From assembly GCF_000016645.1 (NCBI RefSeq), contig NC_009441.1, positions 1,116,001 through 1,180,000 on the forward strand: DNA of 64,000 nucleotides. The letters are read 5' to 3'. This DNA is from Flavobacterium johnsoniae UW101. GTDB lineage: Bacteria; Bacteroidota; Bacteroidia; Flavobacteriales; Flavobacteriaceae. Position 1 is the first letter of the stretch. Each line of letters starts with the position of its first letter. The notes below the pieces were generated by a model. It searched no databases. It was not told where the DNA came from and worked only from the letters and a program-made list of their open reading frames with translations. The position numbers and the translations under genes are program-made. This document shows positions 17,333-25,294 of the stretch, piece after piece.

Positions 17333-17830
17333 ATGAAAACAGCCATTACAATTTTATTACTATTTGTTTCTTTAAACTTCATTTCTGCACAACAAACATC
17401 AAAAGATAAGGAGGAAATACATCAATTGTTAAACAGTTTTATGCAAAGTATTGTAAAAAAGGATTCTGTAACTTTTAATAGTTTATTTTTTGAAGGAAAC
17501 GTTAACTGGATTGGTGTAATTAAAGAAAAAAGTCAAGCCAAAAGAATCGAAGTTAATCCATCAATCGTAAAAAATTATTTTACAAGCACTTATACTTCAT
17601 TTATACAAAGTATTCTACGAAATAAAAAAAGCGAGGAAAAGTTCGAAAACATAGTAATTCAAAATGATGATGCCATTGCCAGCGTAACATTTGATTACAG
17701 TTTTTGGTCAGAAGATTCGATGACAAATTGGGGTAATGAATATTGGCAGCTAGTCAAAATTAATGGACAATGGAAGATTTCGAGTGTTCTTTTTTCTATT
17801 GAAATTTCGAAATATTATCCTAAATCTTAA
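17333..17830 (+). CDS. Exported NTF2-like (SnoaL/DUF4440-type) protein
   Basis: This 165-residue protein has a signal peptide cut near ISAQQ. The mature part follows the NTF2-like plan: an N-terminal helix (DKEEIHQLLNSFMQSIVKKDSVTFNSLF), middle strands, and the closing strand pair WQLVKINGQWKISSVLFSIE. No catalytic residues can be assigned. It starts 3 bp after the acyltransferase, so the two are probably co-transcribed. It converges on dprA. Confidence 0.72.
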   Translation: MKTAITILLLFVSLNFISAQQTSKDKEEIHQLLNSFMQSIVKKDSVTFNSLFFEGNVNWIGVIKEKSQAKRIEVNPSIVKNYFTSTYTSFIQSILRNKKSEEKFENIVIQNDDAIASVTFDYSFWSEDSMTNWGNEYWQLVKINGQWKISSVLFSIEISKYYPKS

Positions 17831-17837
17831 TTCTTTT

Positions 17838-18938
17838 TTAAACAACCTCAAACATTTTTCCAGGCAAAGGCCTTATAATGCCTTTTAGTTCCATATTTAG
17901 AAGAGTTCCGGAGATCTTGAAAATCGGCAAATCGCATTCCAAAGCGATAATATCTAGAAGTTCTTTTCCATTTTTTAAAAGAAAATCATAAATCTTTTGT
18001 TCGTCAGGATTGAGATCGATAAACAATTGTTGTTGAATCACTTTGGGTTTCTTTTCTAAATCCCAATTCAAAACATAAATCAAATCAGCCGCACTAGTTA
18101 AAACATTGGCTTTTTGGGTTTTAATTAAATCATTGCACCCTTGGCTGTATCTATCTGTTACTCTGCCTGGAACTGCAAAAACATCACGATTATAATCATT
18201 TGCTAAATTGGCAGTTATGAGTGATCCGCCTTTATCTGCAGATTCAATTACAATTGTGGCTTCGCTGATGCCGGCCACAATGCGATTTCTTTTCACAAAA
18301 TTTTCTTTATCAGGATTTGATGAACTCCAAAATTCGGTTATAAAACCTCCGTTTCCTTCCATTTTCGCCATATACTTTTTATGCGTTTTTGGATAAACCT
18401 GATTTAAACCATGTGCCAGAACGCCAATAGTCTGCAAATTATAATCCATAGCAAACTGATGCGCAACAATATCAACCCCATAAGCAAAACCGCTTACAAT
18501 TACTGGATCTAAGGGTATCAAATCTTCTATAAGTTTTCGGCAGAATTCTATGCCATAAGATGTTATCTGTCGTGTACCAACAATACTTATAATTTTTTTG
18601 TTTTTTAGATTTATATTACCGCCCGAAAAAAGTAAGACAGGAGAATCTAAACAATGTTTTAACCGATCTGGATAATTTTCTTCCTGAAAATAAGAAACCG
18701 TAATATTATTTTTTCTTATAAACTCAAGTTCTTGGTTCGCTTTCTCAAAAATACTTTTGTCTTTCAGGTTTTTTAATAAGACTGAACCAACTCCATCTAT
18801 AGCAGCAAGTTGATTTGTTTTGGTTTTAAAAACATCTTCAGCTTTACTGCAATTTACCAGCAATTTTTTAGCCATTATATCTCCAACTCCATCTACTTTA
18901 AGTAAGGCTAATAAATAAAACAATTCCTGATCTGACAT
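17838..18938 (-). CDS. dprA: DNA-processing protein DprA
   Basis: The 366-residue protein has an N-terminal helix-hairpin-helix region (about 1-60) and a Rossmann core with IVGTRQITSYG, SGFAYGVDIVAHQ and KGGSLITANLANDYNR, the DprA/Smf signature that binds single-stranded DNA. A C-terminal winged helix follows (about 300-366, LLKNGKELLDIIALECDLPIFKI seen in two parts). DprA loads RecA onto incoming DNA during natural transformation. It lies convergent to the NTF2-like gene with only 7 bp between stops. Confidence 0.94.
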   Translation of the reverse strand: MSDQELFYLLALLKVDGVGDIMAKKLLVNCSKAEDVFKTKTNQLAAIDGVGSVLLKNLKDKSIFEKANQELEFIRKNNITVSYFQEENYPDRLKHCLDSPVLLFSGGNINLKNKKIISIVGTRQITSYGIEFCRKLIEDLIPLDPVIVSGFAYGVDIVAHQFAMDYNLQTIGVLAHGLNQVYPKTHKKYMAKMEGNGGFITEFWSSSNPDKENFVKRNRIVAGISEATIVIESADKGGSLITANLANDYNRDVFAVPGRVTDRYSQGCNDLIKTQKANVLTSAADLIYVLNWDLEKKPKVIQQQLFIDLNPDEQKIYDFLLKNGKELLDIIALECDLPIFKISGTLLNMELKGIIRPLPGKMFEVV

Positions 18939-19140
18939 CTCTTTAAAATATTATGTAAAATAGAGCTAAAAACTAAACTCAAAAAGTATTGCAAATATGA
19001 TAAAAACAAAGTAATTTCTTAATAAAAACATTATTTTATAATAAACAAAATTTAATATTGCTGATAACCTAAATATTAAAATATTGAAAATTAATTATCT
19101 ATAAAAAAATTCCAATTGTTAATAAAAATTGTGAATAAAA

Positions 19141-19171
19141 TTTTGATAACTATATTCATTACCTAACTTTG
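19141..19171 (+). promoter_or_regulatory. Promoter of the HU/SPOR gene, abutting the start codon
   Basis: TTTTG at 19141-19145, an 18-bp spacer, and TAACTTTG at 19164-19171. The ATG is at 19177, so a transcript from here would be leaderless or carry a leader of only a few bases. Confidence 0.6.
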
Positions 19172-19176
19172 TTACT

Positions 19177-20136
19177 ATGAAAATCGAAACTTACATCGCG
19201 CAGTTATTGTATCGTTATCAGTGTGTAACGGTTCCTGGATTTGGAGCATTTTTAACGGAAATTCACTCAGCTCAACTGAATGAAAGTACAAATTCGTTTT
19301 TTCCACCCAAGAAAACAATCTTTTTCAACAGCCGTTTAAAAAACAACGACGGATTATTGGCAAATCATGTTGCTCAGGCAGAGAATATATCTTACGGAGC
19401 AGCGGTAAATGGTATTGCTTATGAAGTACAAAACTGGAGACAAACTCTTGAAGAAAACGGCGTTATAAGTCTTAAAAATATTGGAGATCTTCGTCTTAAT
19501 TCTGAAAGCAATATCATATTTACACCAAATGAGCAAATGAACTATCTGGCAACATCTTTTGGATTGAGCCCGTTTGTTTCTCCGTTGGTTAAAAGAGAAA
19601 TTTTTGAGAAAACAATCGAACAGATTTCAGAAAAAGAACCAATTTCATTATATGAAAATGAAGAAGTTAGATCTTCAAGACCATTCTTAAGATATGCTGC
19701 AATATTTGTTCTTGGACTTGGAATAACTGGAAGTATAGGATATCCATTATACCAAAATCAAATTGCTGCTCAAACCCTTGTGGTAGAAGGAAATGTTCAG
19801 AAAAAAGTTCAGAACAAAATTCAGGAAGCAACTTTTGTTATTCAAAACCCGCTGCCAGCAGTAACGTTAGTAGATTCTGCAAAAGTAGAAACTGCCGAAA
19901 AATTAATGCCGTATCACATTATGGCTGGCGCGTTTAGAAGCGAAGCTAATGCAAGAAAAGCTTATAACCAGTTAATTAAAGACGGATACAGCGCCAGAAT
20001 GCTTGGTGAAAACAAACATGGTTTATTTCCGGTTTTATACGGAAGTTATGCTACAATGGCCGAAGCTGAAAAAGCTCAAAAAGAAATTCAAAAAGGTGAA
20101 AATCCAGATGCCTGGATTCTCGTTGAAAATCTATAA
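19177..20136 (+). CDS. HU-like (CCDC81-type) domain membrane protein with a C-terminal SPOR domain
   Basis: The 319-residue protein starts IETYIAQLLYRYQCVTVPGFG, the pattern of the prokaryotic HU-like/CCDC81 domain. A second HU-like unit covers about 58-125 (NGVISLKNIGDLRL). One membrane segment lies at about 171-190 (LRYAAIFVLGLGITGSIGY). Residues 244-319 are a SPOR domain (YHIMAGAFRSEANARKAYNQL, VLYGSYATMAEAEKA), which binds denuded peptidoglycan at septa. This topology places the HU-like part in the cytoplasm and SPOR in the periplasm. The layout is recurrent in Bacteroidota; DNA binding by the HU-like part is not proven. A terminator follows. Confidence 0.85.
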   Translation: MKIETYIAQLLYRYQCVTVPGFGAFLTEIHSAQLNESTNSFFPPKKTIFFNSRLKNNDGLLANHVAQAENISYGAAVNGIAYEVQNWRQTLEENGVISLKNIGDLRLNSESNIIFTPNEQMNYLATSFGLSPFVSPLVKREIFEKTIEQISEKEPISLYENEEVRSSRPFLRYAAIFVLGLGITGSIGYPLYQNQIAAQTLVVEGNVQKKVQNKIQEATFVIQNPLPAVTLVDSAKVETAEKLMPYHIMAGAFRSEANARKAYNQLIKDGYSARMLGENKHGLFPVLYGSYATMAEAEKAQKEIQKGENPDAWILVENL

Positions 20137-20143
20137 ATCTTTA

Positions 20144-20176
20144 AAAATCCTATTCGTTTGAATAGGATTTTTTTTG
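20144..20176 (+). terminator. Terminator of the HU/SPOR gene
   Basis: ATCCTATTC and GAATAGGAT form the stem with a GTTT loop, followed by T8. It is nearly the same hairpin as the one at 20718-20751. Confidence 0.88.
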
Positions 20177-20262
20177 TCCTATTCTGCTGCTTTAAAAATT
20201 TTATCGGGGCTTTTTAAAAAACTACATCTGATAATTTAGTTTTTTAATTAAACCTTTAAAAA

Positions 20263-20709
20263 ATGAAAGTAACTTTAAAAACATTGGCAGTTATACTGTC
20301 ACTAATGAGCTCTCAGTTCTTTTTTGCACAGCAAATAAATACAGATCAAAAAACTCATGAAATTGAATTGCAAAACTATGAAAATGAGATAAAAAGAATA
20401 TCTGCCGATAATCATAAAATCCTTGACAACAAAATTTCAGATTTAAAAAAACAGCTGAAAGATCTTGAAACAAAAAAGAAAAACTTAGTTAAGTCTGAAG
20501 ATAATTTAAACTCAACGAAAGAAAAAATAAGCAAACTGGAACTCGCAAATCAAAAAATTGAAAATAAAATAACCACTACTTCAATCTCTGATGAAGAAAT
20601 TCAAAAACAAAGAATTAAAACGAAGCAAAACGAGCTCAACATTCAAAAACTTAAATTAACACAAATAACGCAGCAAAAAGAACTTGAAAAGGCTATTTCA
20701 GCTCTTTGA
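20263..20709 (+). CDS. Exported coiled-coil protein, function unknown
   Basis: This 148-residue protein has a signal peptide cut near FFFAQQ. Almost the whole mature part is a Lys/Glu/Asn-rich coiled coil (for example LDNKISDLKKQLKDLETKKK). No other domain is seen. It has its own terminator-bounded unit between 20176 and 20751. Its codon use is very AT-rich. It could be a periplasmic spacer or chaperone-like protein, but nothing specific supports this. Confidence 0.6.
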   Translation: MKVTLKTLAVILSLMSSQFFFAQQINTDQKTHEIELQNYENEIKRISADNHKILDNKISDLKKQLKDLETKKKNLVKSEDNLNSTKEKISKLELANQKIENKITTTSISDEEIQKQRIKTKQNELNIQKLKLTQITQQKELEKAISAL

Positions 20710-20717
20710 TTAAAATA

Positions 20718-20751
20718 AAAAATCCTATTCGAAAAGAATAGGATTTTTTTT
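20718..20751 (+). terminator. Terminator of the coiled-coil gene, possibly bidirectional
   Basis: ATCCTATTC / GAATAGGAT stem with a GAAAA-type loop and T8. The leftward gene ending at 20756 could also use it. Confidence 0.85.
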
Positions 20752-20755
20752 GTGT

Positions 20756-21514
20756 TTAACGTGGAACAATTTTCGCATCTTGATTCAAAATTTCTTTTCC
20801 GTTTTGTGTAATAACTAATCTTGCCGGAGGCGAATTTTTTTCGCCCAAAACTATGATATCACATACATAAACATAGTTTCCTTTTTTAAATTCAATGTAA
20901 TGGTTTCCTCCTGTTCCATCCTGAACCCATTTACCGTTAGTTATAATTAAATCTGGTTTTTCATTCATTTTTTGTTTGATAGACCATGAAGCATAACGAA
21001 AGTTATTATTGCCTAAATCATCAATTCTGATCCTGAATTTAGAAGTTTCTAAAACATAAACGGGTTCTTTAAATTTAGATATAGACGCATGTACTTTAGT
21101 TTTCTCAGAACCTATCAGTTTGTTTTTCAAATCGCTTTCAAATTTGGATTGATAATTAATGCTAATTAAACGACCTTCTTCATCAAACCAAATTGTTCCC
21201 TGATTTAGCATAATACCGCGCCATCCCATTTCTGTCCAGTCTTTATCGGCTTTAGACGATGTTATTTCTTTCTTCAAAGCGGCATCAAAAATTTCTGAAT
21301 ATCTCTTAATAAATTCCGCTTTATTTTTGATTGATGGAATTGGAGTATCTCTCTTTAACGGATACGAAATTATCTTTGCAATTTCTTCTTTCTTGTCCAC
21401 TTGTACATTATCAATGAAAACTTGAATGAATTTTTGATATTCTTTTTTAAGTTCCTGACCCGAAATATTTGTGACAGAAAAAATAAGTAATGCAATGTAT
21501 ATAAGCTTTTTCAT
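20756..21514 (-). CDS. Exported protein of unknown function
   Basis: The 252-residue product has a signal peptide (MKKLIYIALLIFSVTNISG). The first half is helical with repeated Lys/Glu. The second half has alternating strands, including YVLETSKFRIRIDDLGNNNFRYASWSI and ITNGKWVQDGTGGNHYIEFKKGNYVYVC, which look like a small beta-sandwich. I do not recognise the family. Its first half (YQKFIQVFIDNVQVDKKEEIAKIIS, then KNKAEFIKRYSEIF) resembles periplasmic NTF2-like proteins in layout. It lies 112 bp downstream of the helicase gene. Confidence 0.6.
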   Translation of the reverse strand: MKKLIYIALLIFSVTNISGQELKKEYQKFIQVFIDNVQVDKKEEIAKIISYPLKRDTPIPSIKNKAEFIKRYSEIFDAALKKEITSSKADKDWTEMGWRGIMLNQGTIWFDEEGRLISINYQSKFESDLKNKLIGSEKTKVHASISKFKEPVYVLETSKFRIRIDDLGNNNFRYASWSIKQKMNEKPDLIITNGKWVQDGTGGNHYIEFKKGNYVYVCDIIVLGEKNSPPARLVITQNGKEILNQDAKIVPR

Positions 21515-21626
21515 AATTTCTATTTTACATAATGTTTTTATAGTTAATTCTAAAATTTAGAATCACACAACAAGTTACAAAATCTTACCCAAGACGCACA
21601 AAAAATCTAAAATCTAAAATCTAAAA

Positions 21627-23906
21627 TCAGTTAATGCTGGCTTTAAACATCTTGAGTTCATCCCAGGTAAATTCTTCACCGTATTTTTCTTTTAACGGAC
21701 TTAAGGATTCTTCATCGTAAAACTGAAATGCTTCACGTAAAGCAAGGATTTTATCATACGGAAGCACATCTGAAACGTCTACTTTTTTCGCCTGAATGAG
21801 TTTTATTAAATGCGATTCGACAGTTTGTACAGTGAGTTTTCTAATGCGTGCAATATCTTCTACAGAGTTTTTTTGTAACCAAAGTTCATGAGTCTCTTCC
21901 ACAGTAGTCTTTTTTGGTCCGTTTTCGGCTGTTTTATCCACTTTTTTAGAAGAATAACGTATAACAGGCTCATCAACCTGAAACATTTCTGTATTCGCCA
22001 TTTTGAACTCTTCTTTGATTTTCGAAATTTTATCTGTTTTATAATTTTTAATGGCTGGCGATGTTAAACTTTCTTTACTGATTGTTTCACGGGAAACCAC
22101 AATATCAACCAGCAGTCTGGCTTTCATTAAACGCAAAACGGCTTTTGTCTGTAAATCGTCCAGCAGAGCCAATTCTTCGTAAAACTCTTTTACCTTTTTA
22201 AATTTCTGGATTTCAGCCATTTTACTCAAAAGATCCGAAACCAATTTATCCATTGGTTTAAAAAAGTAATCGTAAGCCGCCACTACCCTTTCCTGAACAA
22301 ACTTTAAATCGACAGTTTCTTTGCTGAAAATTTTATTAAGCTGCTGAATGAATTTCTGCGAAGGATCTGCCAATGCTTCAATCGTATCCATGCGTTTATG
22401 CGCCCAGACCGAATGTTTTGATTTTTCTGAAGCGACAGCATTTTCATTATAACTAAAACGGTGATTTCTCCATTCTTGTGCTAAATCCGTCCAGTTAAAA
22501 CTGTTTATCAAATAGTTATGAATAAAATTCTTGGTTTCAAAATGAAGTGAATTTTTCAAATCATCTTCTGTTGCTTTGTTCAAAGCATAATCCATTACAT
22601 CCTGATCGTTCGACAGACCATTCATCTGCATCTTAGAAAGCAAAATAAGCCCGTTTAAGGAAGTTAAACGCGAAAGTGCTACATAGGCCTGCCCGGGAAG
22701 AAAAACTTGCGATACGTCGAGCGCAGCTTTCTCAAAAGTTAAACCCTGACTTTTATGAACCGTAATCGCCCAGGCCAATTTGATTGGATAATGGGCAAAT
22801 GTTCCCAGAACTTCTTCTTCGATTTCCTTTGTCAGTTCGTTGACTTTGTAGCGAATGTTTTTCCATTCGTATTTTTCAACTTCAATTGTTTTGTTTTCTT
22901 CCGGAAAATGAACAAAGATTTCTTCTGCGGAAAGTGACTTTATAACGCCTATTTTTCCATTAAAATAACGCTTTTCAAAAGATAAATCATTCTTGACAAA
23001 CATTACCTGAGCACCTACTTTAAGTTTTAGATTTTCTTCTACAGGAAAAATTTTCTCCGGAAAATCACCCACTACAAATGGCTGATAAGCAAATTCATTT
23101 CCTGCTAAATCATTGATAGCCTGTTCATTTATAGCATCGGCTTTTGCATTGTGCGTTGTAAGGGTTATATAACCCGGATTCATTTTTAAGTCGAAATCCG
23201 GCTGTACATATTGGTTCAAAACCTCAATATCCTGAGTTGTGATTTGATTGTTTCGCAGATTGTTTAAAACCGAAATAAAGACATCGTCGCTCTGGCGGTA
23301 AATCTTGGATAATTCGATATACAAAGGCGGATTTTGCTGAATTACATGCGAATGAAAAAAGAATTTGCCTTTATAAAAATTGCGCAGAGTGCGCCATTCT
23401 TCATCCCGAATTACGGGCGGCAGCTGCAATAAATCACCAATAAAAAGCACCTGAACACCTCCAAAAGCGCGCGTATTTCTTCGGACTGTCTGCATCATAA
23501 AATCGATAGCATCCAGTAAATCAGCACGAAGCATGCTGACTTCATCAATAATCAGCAGTTCCATATTACGAATTACATTTCGCTTTACATTGTTCATTTT
23601 AAAATGTCGGCGAAGTGATTCCTTATTCTCAAATTTTACGGTTTCTGTAAACTGGGAACTTTCTTCATACGAAGGAATAAATGCTGAAAAAGGCAGCTGA
23701 AACATCGAATGAATTGTTACACCGCCTGCATTTAAAGCTGCAATCCCGGTAGGCGCAACAACTACAGTGTTTTTGTGTGTTGTTGCTATAATTTCACGCA
23801 ATAAAGTCGTTTTTCCTGTGCCGGCTTTACCTGTCAGGAAGATCGATTTTTGTGTTTGATTGATAAATTGTAAAGTGTAAGCTGCAGCTTCAGAAACGTT
23901 TTGCAT
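21627..23906 (-). CDS. Pif1/RecD-like superfamily 1 helicase with a C-terminal helix-turn-helix domain
   Basis: The start is taken as the ATG at 23906 (MQNVSEAAAYTLQF), giving 759 residues; a further 7 codons upstream would need a TTG that lies in the -7 element. Walker A is FLTGKAGTGKTTLLREI (about 22-38), Walker B is LLIIDEVSML, and the C-terminal helicase motifs include WAITVHKSQGLTFEKAALD and QAYVALSRLTSLNGL. About residues 670-720 (ETHELWLQKNSVEDIARIRKL) form a helix-turn-helix of the type attached to RecQ/Pif1-like helicases. It should unwind DNA 5' to 3', as in Pif1/RecD relatives; its biological role is not known. Confidence 0.87.
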   Translation of the reverse strand: MQNVSEAAAYTLQFINQTQKSIFLTGKAGTGKTTLLREIIATTHKNTVVVAPTGIAALNAGGVTIHSMFQLPFSAFIPSYEESSQFTETVKFENKESLRRHFKMNNVKRNVIRNMELLIIDEVSMLRADLLDAIDFMMQTVRRNTRAFGGVQVLFIGDLLQLPPVIRDEEWRTLRNFYKGKFFFHSHVIQQNPPLYIELSKIYRQSDDVFISVLNNLRNNQITTQDIEVLNQYVQPDFDLKMNPGYITLTTHNAKADAINEQAINDLAGNEFAYQPFVVGDFPEKIFPVEENLKLKVGAQVMFVKNDLSFEKRYFNGKIGVIKSLSAEEIFVHFPEENKTIEVEKYEWKNIRYKVNELTKEIEEEVLGTFAHYPIKLAWAITVHKSQGLTFEKAALDVSQVFLPGQAYVALSRLTSLNGLILLSKMQMNGLSNDQDVMDYALNKATEDDLKNSLHFETKNFIHNYLINSFNWTDLAQEWRNHRFSYNENAVASEKSKHSVWAHKRMDTIEALADPSQKFIQQLNKIFSKETVDLKFVQERVVAAYDYFFKPMDKLVSDLLSKMAEIQKFKKVKEFYEELALLDDLQTKAVLRLMKARLLVDIVVSRETISKESLTSPAIKNYKTDKISKIKEEFKMANTEMFQVDEPVIRYSSKKVDKTAENGPKKTTVEETHELWLQKNSVEDIARIRKLTVQTVESHLIKLIQAKKVDVSDVLPYDKILALREAFQFYDEESLSPLKEKYGEEFTWDELKMFKASIN

Positions 23907-23924
23907 TAGACCGGTATTAAACGT

Positions 23925-23932
23925 CAAAATTA
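23925..23932 (-). promoter_or_regulatory. -7 promoter element of the helicase gene
   Basis: On the minus strand TAATTTTG (23932 to 23925) matches TAnnTTTG. It lies 18 bases before the ATG at 23906, which argues against the upstream TTG as the start. Confidence 0.5.
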
Positions 23933-23952
23933 TCGCATTTTTATAAAAGAAA

Positions 23953-23984
23953 AAAACCTAAATCCGATGTGGATTTAGGTTTTT
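23953..23984 (-). terminator. Terminator of the Skp/OmpH gene
   Basis: AACCTAAATCC and GGATTTAGGTT form an 11-bp stem downstream of the leftward Skp-like gene, with T-rich tails on both strands. Confidence 0.85.
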
Positions 23985-24014
23985 CAATTTTAGTTTTAGT
24001 TAGTTTGGCAGTTT

Positions 24015-24593
24015 TTATTTTTTAGCTTCTTCTTTTTTAGCAGGAGCTTTTTCTTCTGCTTTTGGAGACGCTTTGTATTTGTCATTTAAAGCTTTAACTA
24101 CTTCTTTTGTAATATCATACTTGTCTTCAGCATACAAAACTGTAGCTGCATCACCTGTACCGTAGATATAAGAATATCCGTTTTTCTTACCGTATTCTTT
24201 GATGAATTTTTTAACTCCGCTTACAAGAGAATCCATTTCAACACCGCTTTCCTGCTGTAATTGCTGAGATAATGCTTGTTGAGCATATCCTAATTGCTGC
24301 TCTCTTTTTTGCAATTCTGCACCTCTTTGCTGAGCCCATTGCTGGCCATTTGCCTGTGCCTGGCTTTGAAAATTAGCAGCGTCTTGTTTGAAGCGGGAAA
24401 TTTCAGCTTGTAATTGTCTTCCTTTTTCTTCTGCCTGAGCTTTGTATTTAGCCTCAAGGTCTTTTGCTTCAGTGTACTCTTTCATTAAAACTGAAGTATC
24501 TATGTAAGCTGTTTTTACTTCCTTAACTTCTGTTGCTTTATTACACGAAACAACTAAAATTGAAAGTGCGATAATTGCTAATGCTTTTTTCAT
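24015..24593 (-). CDS. OmpH/Skp-family periplasmic chaperone, predicted lipoprotein
   Basis: This 192-residue protein has an N-terminal signal with a lipobox (ALSILVVSC, Cys at about 17), so it should be lipid-anchored. The mature part is the Skp plan: a first strand (VKTAYIDTSVLMKEYTEA), long charged helices rich in Gln (about 50-120), and closing strands (GYSYIYGTGDAATVLYAEDKYDIT). A Lys/Glu/Ala-rich tail ends the protein. Skp/OmpH binds unfolded outer-membrane proteins. The lipid anchor differs from the soluble E. coli Skp, but OmpH-like lipoproteins are known in Bacteroidota. Confidence 0.87.
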   Translation of the reverse strand: MKKALAIIALSILVVSCNKATEVKEVKTAYIDTSVLMKEYTEAKDLEAKYKAQAEEKGRQLQAEISRFKQDAANFQSQAQANGQQWAQQRGAELQKREQQLGYAQQALSQQLQQESGVEMDSLVSGVKKFIKEYGKKNGYSYIYGTGDAATVLYAEDKYDITKEVVKALNDKYKASPKAEEKAPAKKEEAKK

Positions 24594-24628
24594 TTTCTAA
24601 ATTTCTATTTTTTTATTGGTATGAAAGA

Positions 24629-24636
24629 CAAAAATA
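24629..24636 (-). promoter_or_regulatory. -7 promoter element of the Skp/OmpH gene
   Basis: TATTTTTG on the minus strand (24636 to 24629) matches TAnnTTTG, 35 bases before the ATG at 24593. No convincing -33 element was seen. Confidence 0.45.
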
Positions 24637-24679
24637 TAAAAAAATAAATAGGATCGACATAAAGTTTAAAAAATGCTCG

Positions 24680-24864
24680 AATTTTAGCATATTAGTTTTC
24701 TTTATGGTACATTTTTATTCTATAAAATATCATTATTAAAAGTGACTTCTATAGCTTTCGTTAGAACTATTTTCTCAAAAAAGACAACACAAACCCTCAA
24801 TTTAACCAAGAAAACGCCTTAAATACGCTTATTTTGCGTTTTGATGCTTTTTTAGCTCATAAAT
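24680..24864. repeat. Copy A of a 185-bp imperfect direct repeat
   Basis: Copy A aligns with 25109-25294 at an offset of about 429-430 bp. Shared landmarks include TATTAGTTTTCTTTATGG, TATAAAATATCA, TATTAAAAGTGACTT and CTTATTTTGCGTTTT. Divergence is spread evenly with few indels. It lies upstream of the Skp/OmpH promoter. Confidence 0.8.
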
Positions 24865-25108
24865 TCTAAAACGAAAACTTTTTTGAACCTCGTTATTAAA
24901 TTTCATTACCAAAATCAACAAAAACAAGAAATCAAGTTCATTTTTAAAAAAAGTCATGAAATTTCTGTTTTTCATACTTTTTGAAATTTTCATTTTTTTG
25001 AAAATCCAAAAAGCAAAATCCAAAAACAAAAAAATTTCATTTTTTCATCTCGTCAAAGTCGAAAATTAAAAATTGAAAAAATCAAGAAAAAAATAGAAAA
25101 ACTGCCCT
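24865..25108. other. Spacer between the two repeat copies
   Basis: This AT-rich spacer of about 244 bp shows no convincing gene. A leftward frame through here (about 25029-24829) ends with FRIYELKKHQ, resembling the methyltransferase C-terminus (HIYVLKN), so it may be an eroded duplicate of that gene's end. Confidence 0.4.
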
Positions 25109-25294
25109 AATTTTAAGGTATTAGTTTTCTTTATGGATCAAAAAAAAGCTATAAAATATCACTATTAAAAGTGACTTTCATAGCCTTTATTAGAGCCTTT
25201 TTCTAAAAAAAGACGACACAAACCTTCAACTTAAGAGAGAAAGTGTCTTAAATGCACTTATTTTGCGTTTTAGCTGTTTTTTAGCACGTAAATG
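25109..25294. repeat. Copy B of a 185-bp imperfect direct repeat
   Basis: Copy B matches 24680-24864. Its right end covers the last codons and stop of the methyltransferase gene (stop at 25270), so the duplicated unit includes a gene end plus its downstream region. Confidence 0.8.

Noticed and set aside
23907..23927. TTG start extending the helicase by seven codons
   Set aside because: The TTG lies inside a perfect TAnnTTTG promoter element, so the ATG at 23906 is the better start.
24829..25029. Leftward 66-codon ORF between the repeat copies
   Set aside because: Phe/Lys/Asn-rich with no domain; only its end resembles the methyltransferase C-terminus, so it is better explained as a decayed duplicate.
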